From SKVR01 sp964453995 (GTDB lineage: Bacteria > Bacteroidota > Bacteroidia > Bacteroidales > UBA7960), in contig CAYVQC010000014.1 in NCBI GenBank assembly GCA_964453995.1, positions 1 to 64,000 of the forward strand: a stretch of DNA of 64,000 nt, in the 5' to 3' direction. Position numbers and translations under genes: made by a program. Below the pieces are notes generated by a model. The model had not been told where the DNA came from. It saw nothing but the letters and a program-made list of their open reading frames with translations, and made no database searches. This document shows, piece by piece, positions 1 through 8,908 of this stretch (the stretch's first letter is position 1; the number at the start of each line of letters is the position of its first letter).

Positions 1-705
1 CCACTCACCATTGTACCGGTGCCATTCGGTGAGATACTCGCCGGTCAGCTTTTCGCCGGAGTCGAGCACTATTTCCCAATGGCCTTTCTCCACGGCTATA
101 TCGCCATCTACATTTACGCTGGTGGTTTGCAACTTGAGGAAGGTAAACATCTGCGTTTTGTATTCCAGTGATTGCCTGATCAGTTCGGTTCCGCACCCTT
201 CGCCAAGGATACAGGCGCTGGCATGATACAGTGGCATCAGTTTTTCAACCTGGTCATTGTTAAACCATTCAAAAAAGCTTTCATTGTTTTTCTCAATAAT
301 TTCACGCACTTTTTCGGCACTCTGAGCTTTGGACTCGGTAAACAAGGATGTTAACCCGAAAATGGCAGCGAATAAAAGGATTGAAAGAATTGTTATTTTT
401 TTCATAGGATTTGTTTTTAAGTTAAATAAATCGAGTACAACCAAATAAAATCGTCCCGGCCAGGATCGGAGCTGATAAGCCATGGTATCCAGCTTACCTG
501 AAACGGTACCGTTGGCAGGGTAAATCTCATAATCAAGGCTTGCGAAGATCAGCTTAACCGTAGTGCTGCGGGGAATAACATCAGCCGATTCGATCCGTTG
601 GATGGTGCGAAGGCTTACATTGCACTTTTCGGCAAGCTCACTTTGGGTCAACCCTTTGGCAAGTCTTAATTCAGAAATTTTCCTTCCTAATTCCGGTTGT
701 TTCAT
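1..705 (-). CDS. HTH (XRE) - membrane/signal segment - SnoaL/DUF4440-like fusion ORF, cut by window edge
   Basis: A single frame without stops runs from an ATG at 705 to the window edge (235 codons). Residues 1-60 are an XRE-type helix-turn-helix (KGLTQSELAEKCNVSLRTIQ, then RIE). After a linker comes a Lys-Lys start plus hydrophobic stretch at about residues 101-125 (MKKITILSILLFAAIFGL) ending in a possible signal-peptidase site (SKAQ). Then follows an NTF2/SnoaL/DUF4440-like domain (FFEWFNNDQVEKLMPLYH, later GHWEI). The internal ATG at 405 begins what looks like an ordinary secreted protein, so there are two readings: one membrane-anchored regulator with a cytoplasmic HTH and an outside sensor, or two genes joined by loss of a stop. 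The continuous frame is seen; the sensor role is inference. The C-terminus lies outside the window. Confidence 0.6.
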   Translation of the reverse strand, partial: MKQPELGRKISELRLAKGLTQSELAEKCNVSLRTIQRIESADVIPRSTTVKLIFASLDYEIYPANGTVSGKLDTMAYQLRSWPGRFYLVVLDLFNLKTNPMKKITILSILLFAAIFGLTSLFTESKAQSAEKVREIIEKNNESFFEWFNNDQVEKLMPLYHASACILGEGCGTELIRQSLEYKTQMFTFLKLQTTSVNVDGDIAVEKGHWEIVLDSGEKLTGEYLTEWHRYNGEW

Positions 706-1030
706 AGCTCAGTGATTTCGATGGCAAGATTAAGACGAACCCGCAAAATAGTCAAATAAATTGCCGGTATTTGATGTGACATTTATACGTCATTTAACTT
801 AAAACACTGCATTTCTGTATATTATCATTACGAAAAGACAGCATCACAAAAAGCAAAAATACAACTTATTATACCACCATGCTGATCTGCCGGATGAAAG
901 GCAGGTTCATTCCCTGAGCTCATTCTCTAAAATCACATTGAAGAAAATGATATGGCCGGCAAAACAGCACCCTGAAGGAACCGAGCCTTGTCGAAGTACC
1001 ACCGCAGGAACCAGGAAATCTTCACCCCCC
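706..1030. other. Intergenic stretch without a supported gene
   Basis: No credible coding frame is visible on either strand. Positions 979-1000 carry a motif (accgagccttgtcgaagtac) resembling the short GAGCCTTGTCGAAG-type interspersed repeats common in Bacteroidota and other bacteria. Nothing else stands out. Confidence 0.4.
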
Positions 1031-1414
1031 TCAAAACCCCTCTTCCCCGCAATCCTTGCATACTGTGGTGCTGTTGATATTATTGAAGGGTGTTGCCATG
1101 AAGATCGACAGGATGATGACAAAAAATTTACGGATTTTGTTTTTCCCCATGGTAAAGGATATGTTTTTGGAACCGCAGGCAGGGCAGATGAGTTCAGGTT
1201 TGTTATTGAGCCCCAGGATGTGGGTGGCCCGTGGCAGGTCTTTTTCGAAGATCATTACCTGTACGCCGCTGCCAAAAATCCTGTTGTAGTGGGGCATGAG
1301 ACCGGAGAAGTTTTCGTTGGTAAGATAGCTTTCGATCCCTTCATTCTCCAGCCGGCCTTTGATCATATGGGCTTCGAAGGAATTTTCGCAGGTAGTAAGG
1401 CGGACGATGTTCAT
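1031..1414 (-). CDS. DUF2007-domain protein with C-terminal zinc ribbon and membrane segment
   Basis: 127 residues from the ATG at 1414; an in-frame TTG nine codons upstream is less likely, because the family signature begins at MNIVRL. Residues 1-75 match the DUF2007 signal-transducing family pattern (ENSFEAHMIKGRLENEGIES, then GVQVMIFEKDLPRA). A CPAC pair followed by a CKDC pair suggests a C-terminal zinc ribbon, with a short hydrophobic segment (FFVIILSIFMA) between them. The role is unknown; the domain is small and widespread. The gene stands alone between the HTH ORF and the toxin-antitoxin pair, with the same orientation as both. Confidence 0.75.
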   Translation of the reverse strand: MNIVRLTTCENSFEAHMIKGRLENEGIESYLTNENFSGLMPHYNRIFGSGVQVMIFEKDLPRATHILGLNNKPELICPACGSKNISFTMGKNKIRKFFVIILSIFMATPFNNINSTTVCKDCGEEGF

Positions 1415-1627
1415 GAGTTGGGGTTTGGGTCCCTTTTGCAATGTTGAACGATTATTTCACTATAAAATGGAGTTTTAAACCAATTTCGTTGGGTAAAGCT
1501 TTTTTTACAGAATGCTGAAACCGCAGTTACAAAGTAACGCAGATTTTTTAAGATTTAATCTGCCAGATCAGTGTTTGTAAACCTGCGCAATTAACGTTTG
1601 GATTTATTAGCCAAATGCCATTGAATT

Positions 1628-2461
1628 TTATTTGGTTTTCCAATTGATCATATCCACCAATTGGATAAAAAAATCAGCTGAATATATTTCTACTTCTGCA
1701 GGATTCCTTATAAACGGCTGTATATCAGCCTTAACCCTATCCATACTGGTACTGCGAATTTTTTTTCGCAGCAAATCCTTAATGTTTTCAACCACGGGAT
1801 AATCATCTATATGGCCTGATTGCCGGGCCCTTTCAAAAAAGTGAGGCACATCCACCTCAACTTCCTGTCTGACATACCATACCAGATCATACCAATCACG
1901 CCCTTTCACTCGGGTTTTCCAGTCCCGGTAAAGCAAAGCATGCAGTTTTCCGGCAAAGAGTGAAGGTAATGAATAACATCTTGTCATAAAAGAAAATGGC
2001 ATTAACAGTAATTTGTATTCCGTTGAAAATCCGGGAGGGGGGTTTACATCTACTTCAATCTTTATCTTAATTTTTTGCCCGGCTGAAAAACTGAGATTAT
2101 ATATTTCTGTTTCCTCTTTCAGGAATGCAGATTCAATCTGGGTATTTATTTTCTTTTGTTTCTTTTCAATGACCACTTCCTTGCCAGCCATTTTAAATTC
2201 ATTTTTAATTGAACCAAAGTATTCACTGAGATCAAAATCAGGATTGCTTTCCAAAAGGGAAAAGTCCATATCCTCAGAAAACCTTTCAATACCATAAAAG
2301 ATCCTCAAACAGGTGCCTCCATAGAATGCTGCATTATTAAAAAAGCCTCCCCTGTAAAGTCCGGCAAGTGTAATTTGCTGCATTATTTCCCTGGTAGCAT
2401 TCCGCATTTCATCGTCTGTACCAGGGGAGTACCTGGCAAGCATTTGGTCAAAAATATTCAT
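1628..2461 (-). CDS. AbiEii-like nucleotidyltransferase toxin
   Basis: Likely toxin of a type IV AbiE-like toxin-antitoxin/abortive-infection pair. AbiEii proteins are DNA polymerase beta-type nucleotidyltransferases; characterised homologues use NTP, and MenT relatives modify tRNA. Motif I is seen as GGTCLR...RFSEDMDFSLL, motif II as KLHALLYR and motif III as KGRDWYDLVWYV, in the expected order. The start is taken at 2461, where ATGA overlaps the antitoxin stop, giving 277 residues and translational coupling. An in-frame ATG at 2521 would give 297 residues, with 20 additional residues that look unlike the family. It is immediately downstream of the AbiEi-like gene. The target is not predictable from sequence. 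Confidence 0.85.
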   Translation of the reverse strand: MNIFDQMLARYSPGTDDEMRNATREIMQQITLAGLYRGGFFNNAAFYGGTCLRIFYGIERFSEDMDFSLLESNPDFDLSEYFGSIKNEFKMAGKEVVIEKKQKKINTQIESAFLKEETEIYNLSFSAGQKIKIKIEVDVNPPPGFSTEYKLLLMPFSFMTRCYSLPSLFAGKLHALLYRDWKTRVKGRDWYDLVWYVRQEVEVDVPHFFERARQSGHIDDYPVVENIKDLLRKKIRSTSMDRVKADIQPFIRNPAEVEIYSADFFIQLVDMINWKTK

Positions 2462-3084
2462 ATGCGAAGGAGTTTTAGCAGGTTTTTTAATTCGGTTTTC
2501 TTCTTTCCATATTTCAGACATTGCTCAATGATACTTCGGTCAAATTTTTCAAGTTCAGTCATTTCAAACCTCAAATCATCCTCAAGGTATACACTCATGG
2601 CTTTAACAGATTGAATCCTGAGCATACGTGTGGTTGTAATCAAATCGCAGAGCGCTTTTTCCGGTGTGGCCATAATAAATGCATATGAACCTTCCATAAC
2701 TATTTGTCTTATACCCAGATAAAAATAATCTGATGGAGTTGTGATATATTCATAATGACCGAATTTATTAGAGATTATGCGGGAGCGCCTGGTGGTAAGA
2801 GATCGGAAGGTATAAACACGTTCGGGTATAAGTCCGTAGTATGACAAGGCCGTTTCGCAGGAAATATAGGAAGGGCCATAAAGATGGTTTGCGATCAGTT
2901 CCCTGGATATTTTCTTCCCGCTAATTTGTTCAGAAACAACATAGAGCCCCTTTTTCAACCGGTAGATTTCTCCTGCTTTTTCCAAAGCAGATAATTTATC
3001 TGCCGGGTAACTATATTTTTTCAGGGCATTCGATAATGCATTAAAATCAACAGGTATATTTCCAAATTTTTCGAGCGTATTCAT
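2458..3084 (-). CDS. AbiEi-like antitoxin / transcriptional repressor
   Basis: A 208-residue protein immediately upstream of the AbiEii-like toxin and overlapping it by four bases. The N-terminus (LSNALKKYSYPADKLSALEK, then AGEIYRLKKGLYVV) is the winged-helix type region of AbiEi antitoxins, and the middle (SYISCETALSYYGLIPERVY) is the family's most conserved stretch. Known AbiEi proteins neutralise the toxin without stable complex formation and repress their own operon by binding upstream inverted repeats. The basic C-terminus (KYGKKKTELKNLLKLLR) fits DNA or RNA contact. Antitoxin before toxin is the usual AbiE gene order. Confidence 0.85.
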   Translation of the reverse strand: MNTLEKFGNIPVDFNALSNALKKYSYPADKLSALEKAGEIYRLKKGLYVVSEQISGKKISRELIANHLYGPSYISCETALSYYGLIPERVYTFRSLTTRRSRIISNKFGHYEYITTPSDYFYLGIRQIVMEGSYAFIMATPEKALCDLITTTRMLRIQSVKAMSVYLEDDLRFEMTELEKFDRSIIEQCLKYGKKKTELKNLLKLLRI

Positions 3085-3101
3085 TGGATTGATATTTTCA
3101 C

Positions 3102-3144
3102 CAAAGTTATCAATATTTGCACAGATAATCGATATTTTTTCGAT
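3102..3144 (-). promoter_or_regulatory. Candidate abiE promoter and inverted repeat
   Basis: On the minus strand TAACTTTG (3109-3102) fits the Bacteroidota -7 consensus TAnnTTTG, 18 bases before the AbiEi start. Further upstream, ATCGA at 3128-3132 and TCGAT at 3140-3144 form an inverted repeat that could be an AbiEi operator. No convincing -33 TTG is seen at the expected distance. Confidence 0.3.
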
Positions 3145-3289
3145 GATCTATGCATTTTTTGCTAATAATAAAAATCCGGTTTTTTTATCACCCACTCCGC
3201 GCAGTGACTTGAAGCCCCGGCTGGAGAATCACTTCTGCCCAAAGGCCGCAAGCACGAATATTGTTTGAAAGAAGATCGACGCTCCTCCC

Positions 3290-4315
3290 CTACTTTACAT
3301 TTGCTCCGTACCGGGTAAAGGGAGTACTTTCCTGGGTGCCAAAATCGCCTTTGCTATATTTGAAATAGCCTGCAATGGCTATCATGGCGGCATTGTCGGT
3401 GCTGTATTCAAATTTTGGGATGTACACATTCCATCCCGCTGTGTGGTGTTCGTTGAGCATAGCCTGCCTGAGGCCGGAGTTGGCCGATACACCGCCGGCG
3501 ATGGCCACATGGTTGATGCCTGTTTGGCTGACGGCCTTGCGCAACTTGTGCATAAGGATGCCGATGATGGTATGTTGTACCGAAGCACTCAGGTCGGCCT
3601 TGTTTCTTTCGATGAAGTCAGGATCTTCGCGCAGCCTGTCGCGCAAAAAGTAGAGGATGGAGGTTTTGAGCCCGCTGAAGGAAAAGTCGAGCCCGGGGAT
3701 ATTGGGATGGGGAAACTTAAAGGCATGGGGATTTCCCTGGCGGGCAAACTTGTCTATGAGGGGCCCACCGGGATACGACAGTCCCATGATCTTGGCCGCC
3801 TTGTCGAACGCTTCTCCGGCGGCATCGTCGATGGTCTGGCCGATCACCTCCATGTGGAAATGGTCCCTGATGAGCATGATCTGGGTATGACCACCCGAAA
3901 CGGTAAGGCAGAGAAAGGGAAACGACGGTTTTTGAGGTTGCTGTTCATCCTCGATAAAATGGGCCAGGATGTGGGCGTGCATATGGTTTACTTCGAGCAG
4001 CGGAATATCAAGGGCCAGGGAAAGGGATTTGGCAAAAGAGGCACCCACAAGAAGTGAGCCCAAAAGTCCGGGGCCATTGGTAAATGCGATGGCATGGAGC
4101 TGATTTTTAGTTATCTTTGCAACATTGAGCGCCCGGTGCACCACCGGAATGATGTTTTGCTGATGGGCGCGTGAAGCAAGTTCAGGTACCACACCACCAT
4201 AAAATTTGTGAACATCTTGATTGGCAATAATATTGGCAAGAATCTTGTTATTTTTCAGCACCGCTGCCGAGGTGTCGTCGCAGGAAGATTCGATGCCCAA
4301 TATGTAGGTATCCAT
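3290..4315 (-). CDS. tsaD: tRNA N6-adenosine threonylcarbamoyltransferase
   Basis: TsaD transfers threonylcarbamoyl from TC-AMP to A37 of ANN-decoding tRNAs, together with TsaB and TsaE, in the cytoplasm. The 341-residue length is normal. Seen: the N-terminal ATPase-fold signature GIESSCDDTSAAV, the metal-binding HMHAH (H111 and H115, the same numbering as the E. coli protein), GGHTQ, GGVSANSGLR and the late STDNAAMIA aspartate. TsaB and TsaE are not in the window. The gene is divergent from a tamB-like gene, with less than 50 bases between the starts, an arrangement often seen in Bacteroidota. Confidence 0.97.
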   Translation of the reverse strand: MDTYILGIESSCDDTSAAVLKNNKILANIIANQDVHKFYGGVVPELASRAHQQNIIPVVHRALNVAKITKNQLHAIAFTNGPGLLGSLLVGASFAKSLSLALDIPLLEVNHMHAHILAHFIEDEQQPQKPSFPFLCLTVSGGHTQIMLIRDHFHMEVIGQTIDDAAGEAFDKAAKIMGLSYPGGPLIDKFARQGNPHAFKFPHPNIPGLDFSFSGLKTSILYFLRDRLREDPDFIERNKADLSASVQHTIIGILMHKLRKAVSQTGINHVAIAGGVSANSGLRQAMLNEHHTAGWNVYIPKFEYSTDNAAMIAIAGYFKYSKGDFGTQESTPFTRYGANVK

Positions 4316-4361
4316 GTAACTTTCAGGTAGTAAATTCGTAAATTAAATATCCATATTCAAA

Positions 4362-7300
4362 TTGGGAGGCAAAGGTATAAAAAAAACGCCTGTTATAGTA
4401 ATGATCACAGCACTTGTGATGCTCCTGATTCCTGTGCTGCTGTTTCTTACCCTGCGTTCGCCGGGGGTGCAGACTTACCTTGCCCGCCAGGCAGCCGGCT
4501 TCCTTTCCCGGGAACTCAACACCACCATTGATGTGGGTGGGGTCAACATCACCCCTTCCCTCAACATCGTGCTGGAAGACGTTATCCTGCTCGACCAGCA
4601 GCAAAACATTCTGCTGGATACCCGGCGTATGGTGGTTGATCTCAACCATATTTCAAGATCTTCACAGTTTATGCTTATCAACAGGATCCTGTTTGATGAG
4701 GCCCGGGTGCACGTGGCAAAATACCGGGATGAGGAACACTTTAATTTTCAGTTCCTGGCAGACTATTTTGCTCCCGAATCATCACAACCACCATCAGAAA
4801 GGCCCTTGTGGGATGTTATTGTCCGGTCCTTCGAATTCAGAGATGCCTCCCTTGGCCTGGTAAACGAAAACTTCCCCCACCTGGAGTACGGCTTTGACCC
4901 CAACAATTTCTATTTTTCTGCACTCAATATCGATGTTCAGGATATCTTTATGGAAAATGATACCCTGCAGGCCTCACTCAAGAATTTCTCGGTGAAAGAG
5001 GCAAAGGGATTTTCTGTTGAATCGGTTACTGCCGATCTTTTCATAACACCACAGGAAAGCAGATTCAACAATCTGATTGTAGAAACACAGCAAAGCAATG
5101 TTGTTTTGGATGTAGCCATGAAATATGATGGTTATGGTGCTTTTACCAATATTGCAGATGAGGTGGATTTGCAGGTGCAGGTTCAGCCTTCAGCATTGGA
5201 CCTGTCTGAAATGGGATACTTCATCCCTTCCCTTTATGGTATTGACGGAAAGCTGGATATGCAGGGAAACCTGTCCGGGCCGGTAAGTAATCTCGGGGCC
5301 AGCGACATCAACCTGAGGTATGGCGATAATACCCGTTTTACGGGTAATATGAGTCTTATCGGGCTTCCATCAATAGAAGAAACTTTCGTAAATTTCTCGG
5401 TCAACCACTTCATAACCTCCTATTCCGATTTGAAGTCGGTGAGGCTACCCCAAAGCTTTCCCCATCCTTACCTGCAGGTACCCGATGATTTTGCCAGGCT
5501 GGGGCTGCTTTCCTTCCGTGGCAATTTTACCGGGTTCCTTCACGATTTTGTGGCCTATGGTCGCTTCAACAGTGCACTGGGAGTAGTAAATACCGACCTT
5601 GCCATCATCCGCAGCGATCAAACCAATACCATCAGCTACCGGGGTAATATAGCCACTACCCGCTTCAACCTGGGGGCCCTGATTGACGATCCTGACGACT
5701 TTACCAATGTATCGCTGGCAGCCAGGATAGAAGGCAGTGGCATCAGACTTAATGACCTTGACATGAACATTTCCGGCGAGGTAACATCGCTTGATTTCAG
5801 GGGATATGACTACAAAAAGATGGAGATTTCCGGCAACTTCATCAACCGCAAATTCAGCGGGCAGTTCCTGGTGGATGATCCTAATCTCTACCTGGATTTC
5901 GGAGGTGTGGTAGATTTTAATGAGGAAGTCCCCATGATGAATTTTACCGCACGCATTGACAATGCAAATCTTACAAAACTCAATATCTACCAGAGAGACT
6001 CGCTTTATAACAGTATTGTATCCACATTGATCAGGGTGGATGGCACAGGCAATACCCCGGGCAATATACAGGGTGAGATCAACGCTTACTCCACCAGCTA
6101 TACCGAGACACCTGTCAAAGACATGCGAAACCCGCAACCTGCCTCTGTCACTACCGACGTAATTGCCCTGGAAAGCGAGCTGCTGGATGATGGCAGGAAG
6201 CACCTGCGGTTTTATTCCGATTTCCTGGATGTGCAGGTAGAAGGGGTCATCAACTACGATAAGATCATAAATTCCATGGAGCGCTTTGCTTATAATTACG
6301 TGCCCTCCCGCTTTGCCCAAACTCCTCCCCTGGCCCGGAACGGAAACTCAGACCAGGAAATGGATTTTCGGATCCATGTAAAAAATATTGATGCAATAAC
6401 TCAAATTTTCATTCCCTCCGTAAAGGTTTCTCAACACAACTATTTTGAAGGTTATATCAACACCAAAACATACGACTTGCACATGCAGGGTGGTTTCGAT
6501 TATATTTCCCTGGCCGGCAGAAGGCTTATGGCCCCTGAAATCAGCATTACATCAGACTCCACATTCCTTGAAATGATCGTGCGAGGTGAAAAGTTTTACA
6601 TCTCAGATACTATTTACATGGGTCAGTTTTTCTCCTCTGCAGGGTTTGCCGGCGACACCATAAACATGCTTACCCAGTGGGAAAATTATGACTCACCGCG
6701 TCAAAATCTTGGCAGCCTAAAGGCACGTGGCGTATTAACAGGGCCCAACTCGGCAAATTTTGCCTTTCGCCCTTCCTATGCCTATATCAATGATTCCCTT
6801 TGGACCATACACCCTGAAAACAGGATTTTCATTGACTCGTCGTATGTATCCATCGACAATTTCTTCCTCAGCAAAAATCATGAGTCTCTGTTGATCAATG
6901 GCGAACTGAGTGCCCTTGCCGAAGATGAGCTGGTATTAGAACTCAGCAACTTCAATATTGAAAATCTCCGATTCCTGCTGGGAAAGAAAAAGATTGACTT
7001 TTCGGGAATTGCCAGTGGTGAGCTCCTGTTGGCCAATTTGCAAAACTCGCCCAACATCACCTCAGAACTTACCATAAGGGATTTTGCCTTTAATCGCGAT
7101 CACCTGGGCGACCTTTCCCTCAACAGCCATTGGGATGCCCGCGAGAAAGCCTTCCGGATTGATTCAGAAGTAATCTATTACGGCAATGTGGGCTATAACA
7201 AGCCCGTGGTGGCAAGCGGGTATTTTTATCCGGAGAGGGAGAACAATAATTTCGACATTGACATTGTCATTGAAAACTTCAAAATGTCTGTTTTCGGCAG

Positions 7301-8894
7301 GTATATGAAAGCATTTGCCAGCAATGTGCGCGGATTGGCATCGGGTCGCTTGCGGCTGGAAGGGCCTCTTTCTTCTCCCGAGCTCAGTGGCTCGGCAAGA
7401 TTGGTACGTACAGGGTTTCGCGTTGATTATCTCAATACTACCTACTCTTTTGCCCACGAGCTTACCGTTGCCAAAGACCATTTCCGGTTCGACAACCTGG
7501 TTCTCAACGATACCCTGGGCAACTCGGCAAAAGCCTCAGGCATTATCCGACATAATAATTTCAGGGATTTTGCCGTAGATATTACCCTCTTACCTGAAAA
7601 CATGGTGGTACTTAATACCCGCCAGCACCAAAACGAGTTGTTCTATGGCAGAGGCTTCGCATCTGGGCTGGTGCATGTGCATGGACCAGTGCAGGATGTC
7701 CGGATTGATGTATCGGGAACGGCATTGCGCGGTACCCGGATCTTTCTGCCCCTGGATTACGCTGAGGAGGTTTCTGAATCGAACTTTATCACTTTCGTGC
7801 CGCCCGACGACAACCCCCAACAATCGCCCATCTTCACTGCTCCCACCACACAGGGGCTGGGTTTCACCCTCAACTTCGACCTGGAGGTAAGCCCTGAAGC
7901 CGAAATCCAGATCATCTTCGATTCTCAGATCGGGGATATAATGCGTGGCAATGGGTTTGGCAATTTGCAAATTGATCTCAACCACCAGGGCGATTTTAAT
8001 ATGTACGGAGACTATACCATCCAGGAGGGAGACTACCTTTTCACACTGCAAAACCTTATCAACAAGCGCTTTCGCATTGAACAGGGAGGTACCATCCGCT
8101 GGACAGGAGATCCCTACGATGCCGATATCGATATCAGGGCCGTTTACCGCACCCGCACCTCGCTACACGATCTTACCATCAACGAAGTTGACTCATCAGA
8201 TATGTACCGCCGCCGGATGCCCGTAGAAACGGTGCTACACCTTACTGATAAACTATTTAATCCGACCATCGACTTTGAAATACAGCTACCAGGCAGCGAT
8301 GAAACAACCCGTGAAATGATAGAGCGAATCATCAATACAGAACAGGAGCTCAACCGTCAGGTATTTTCACTGCTTATCCTCAATACATTTGTGCCACCCG
8401 AAGGCGGTTTCGATACTGCCCTTAGCTATGGCATGGGAACAACATCGTCTGAACTGCTTTCCAACCAGCTCAGCAACTGGCTGTCACAAATCAGCAACGA
8501 CTTTGATATTGGTATCAACTACCGTCCCGGCGATGAAATCAGCAGCCAGGAGATCGAGGTAGCCCTTTCCACCCAGCTTTTCAACGACAGGGTGATGATT
8601 GATGGAAATTTTGGCGTGGCAGGAGATAATCCCGCACAAACCCAACGAACCAGTAATATTATTGGTGATGTGAATGTAGAAGTGAAACTCACACCCGAAG
8701 GAAAACTCAGGGTAAAGGCCTTTAACCGGTCCAATACATTTGATGTGCTCAATACCAATGCGCCCTATACGCAGGGAGTGGGTATTTTCTTCAGAAGAGA
8801 ATTTGACAGCTTTGCTGATCTGTTCAAGAGAGAAAGAATACCGGTAATAGAGATCCCTGACCTTGATGATGCAGAAACATCCATACGGGAATAA
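4362..8894 (+). CDS. TamB-like translocation/assembly module protein (DUF490)
   Basis: A 1510-residue inner-membrane-anchored protein with one N-terminal membrane helix (about residues 12-32, IVMITALVMLLIPVLLFLTL) and a long repetitive beta-rich body. It ends in the TamB/DUF490 domain at about residues 1165-1480 (FDSQIGDIMRGNGFGNLQID, then GDYTIQEGDYLFTLQN and RWTGDPYDADIDIRAVYR). TamB and its AsmA-like relatives form periplasm-spanning hydrophobic grooves linked to outer-membrane protein assembly and phospholipid transport. The TTG start at 4362 is preferred over the ATG at 4401 because it supplies the KGIKK positive charges expected before an anchor helix; there is a stop at 4344. No tamL/tamA lies beside it, unlike the second copy at 40934. 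pdxB follows after 14 bases. Confidence 0.9.
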   Translation: MGGKGIKKTPVIVMITALVMLLIPVLLFLTLRSPGVQTYLARQAAGFLSRELNTTIDVGGVNITPSLNIVLEDVILLDQQQNILLDTRRMVVDLNHISRSSQFMLINRILFDEARVHVAKYRDEEHFNFQFLADYFAPESSQPPSERPLWDVIVRSFEFRDASLGLVNENFPHLEYGFDPNNFYFSALNIDVQDIFMENDTLQASLKNFSVKEAKGFSVESVTADLFITPQESRFNNLIVETQQSNVVLDVAMKYDGYGAFTNIADEVDLQVQVQPSALDLSEMGYFIPSLYGIDGKLDMQGNLSGPVSNLGASDINLRYGDNTRFTGNMSLIGLPSIEETFVNFSVNHFITSYSDLKSVRLPQSFPHPYLQVPDDFARLGLLSFRGNFTGFLHDFVAYGRFNSALGVVNTDLAIIRSDQTNTISYRGNIATTRFNLGALIDDPDDFTNVSLAARIEGSGIRLNDLDMNISGEVTSLDFRGYDYKKMEISGNFINRKFSGQFLVDDPNLYLDFGGVVDFNEEVPMMNFTARIDNANLTKLNIYQRDSLYNSIVSTLIRVDGTGNTPGNIQGEINAYSTSYTETPVKDMRNPQPASVTTDVIALESELLDDGRKHLRFYSDFLDVQVEGVINYDKIINSMERFAYNYVPSRFAQTPPLARNGNSDQEMDFRIHVKNIDAITQIFIPSVKVSQHNYFEGYINTKTYDLHMQGGFDYISLAGRRLMAPEISITSDSTFLEMIVRGEKFYISDTIYMGQFFSSAGFAGDTINMLTQWENYDSPRQNLGSLKARGVLTGPNSANFAFRPSYAYINDSLWTIHPENRIFIDSSYVSIDNFFLSKNHESLLINGELSALAEDELVLELSNFNIENLRFLLGKKKIDFSGIASGELLLANLQNSPNITSELTIRDFAFNRDHLGDLSLNSHWDAREKAFRIDSEVIYYGNVGYNKPVVASGYFYPERENNNFDIDIVIENFKMSVFGRYMKAFASNVRGLASGRLRLEGPLSSPELSGSARLVRTGFRVDYLNTTYSFAHELTVAKDHFRFDNLVLNDTLGNSAKASGIIRHNNFRDFAVDITLLPENMVVLNTRQHQNELFYGRGFASGLVHVHGPVQDVRIDVSGTALRGTRIFLPLDYAEEVSESNFITFVPPDDNPQQSPIFTAPTTQGLGFTLNFDLEVSPEAEIQIIFDSQIGDIMRGNGFGNLQIDLNHQGDFNMYGDYTIQEGDYLFTLQNLINKRFRIEQGGTIRWTGDPYDADIDIRAVYRTRTSLHDLTINEVDSSDMYRRRMPVETVLHLTDKLFNPTIDFEIQLPGSDETTREMIERIINTEQELNRQVFSLLILNTFVPPEGGFDTALSYGMGTTSSELLSNQLSNWLSQISNDFDIGINYRPGDEISSQEIEVALSTQLFNDRVMIDGNFGVAGDNPAQTQRTSNIIGDVNVEVKLTPEGKLRVKAFNRSNTFDVLNTNAPYTQGVGIFFRREFDSFADLFKRERIPVIEIPDLDDAETSIRE
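4370..4377 (-). promoter_or_regulatory. Candidate -7 element for tsaD
   Basis: TACCTTTG on the minus strand fits TAnnTTTG and would give a leader of about 50 nt to the tsaD start. It lies within the first codons of the divergent tamB-like gene. No clear -33 TTG is present, so this is weak. Confidence 0.3.
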
Positions 8895-8908
8895 CAAACC
8901 ACTCAGCC

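Noticed and set aside
938..1447. A 169-codon open frame on the + strand
   Set aside because: It is the antisense shadow of the DUF2007 gene (1031-1414), whose residues match a known family; the + frame has no recognisable domain.
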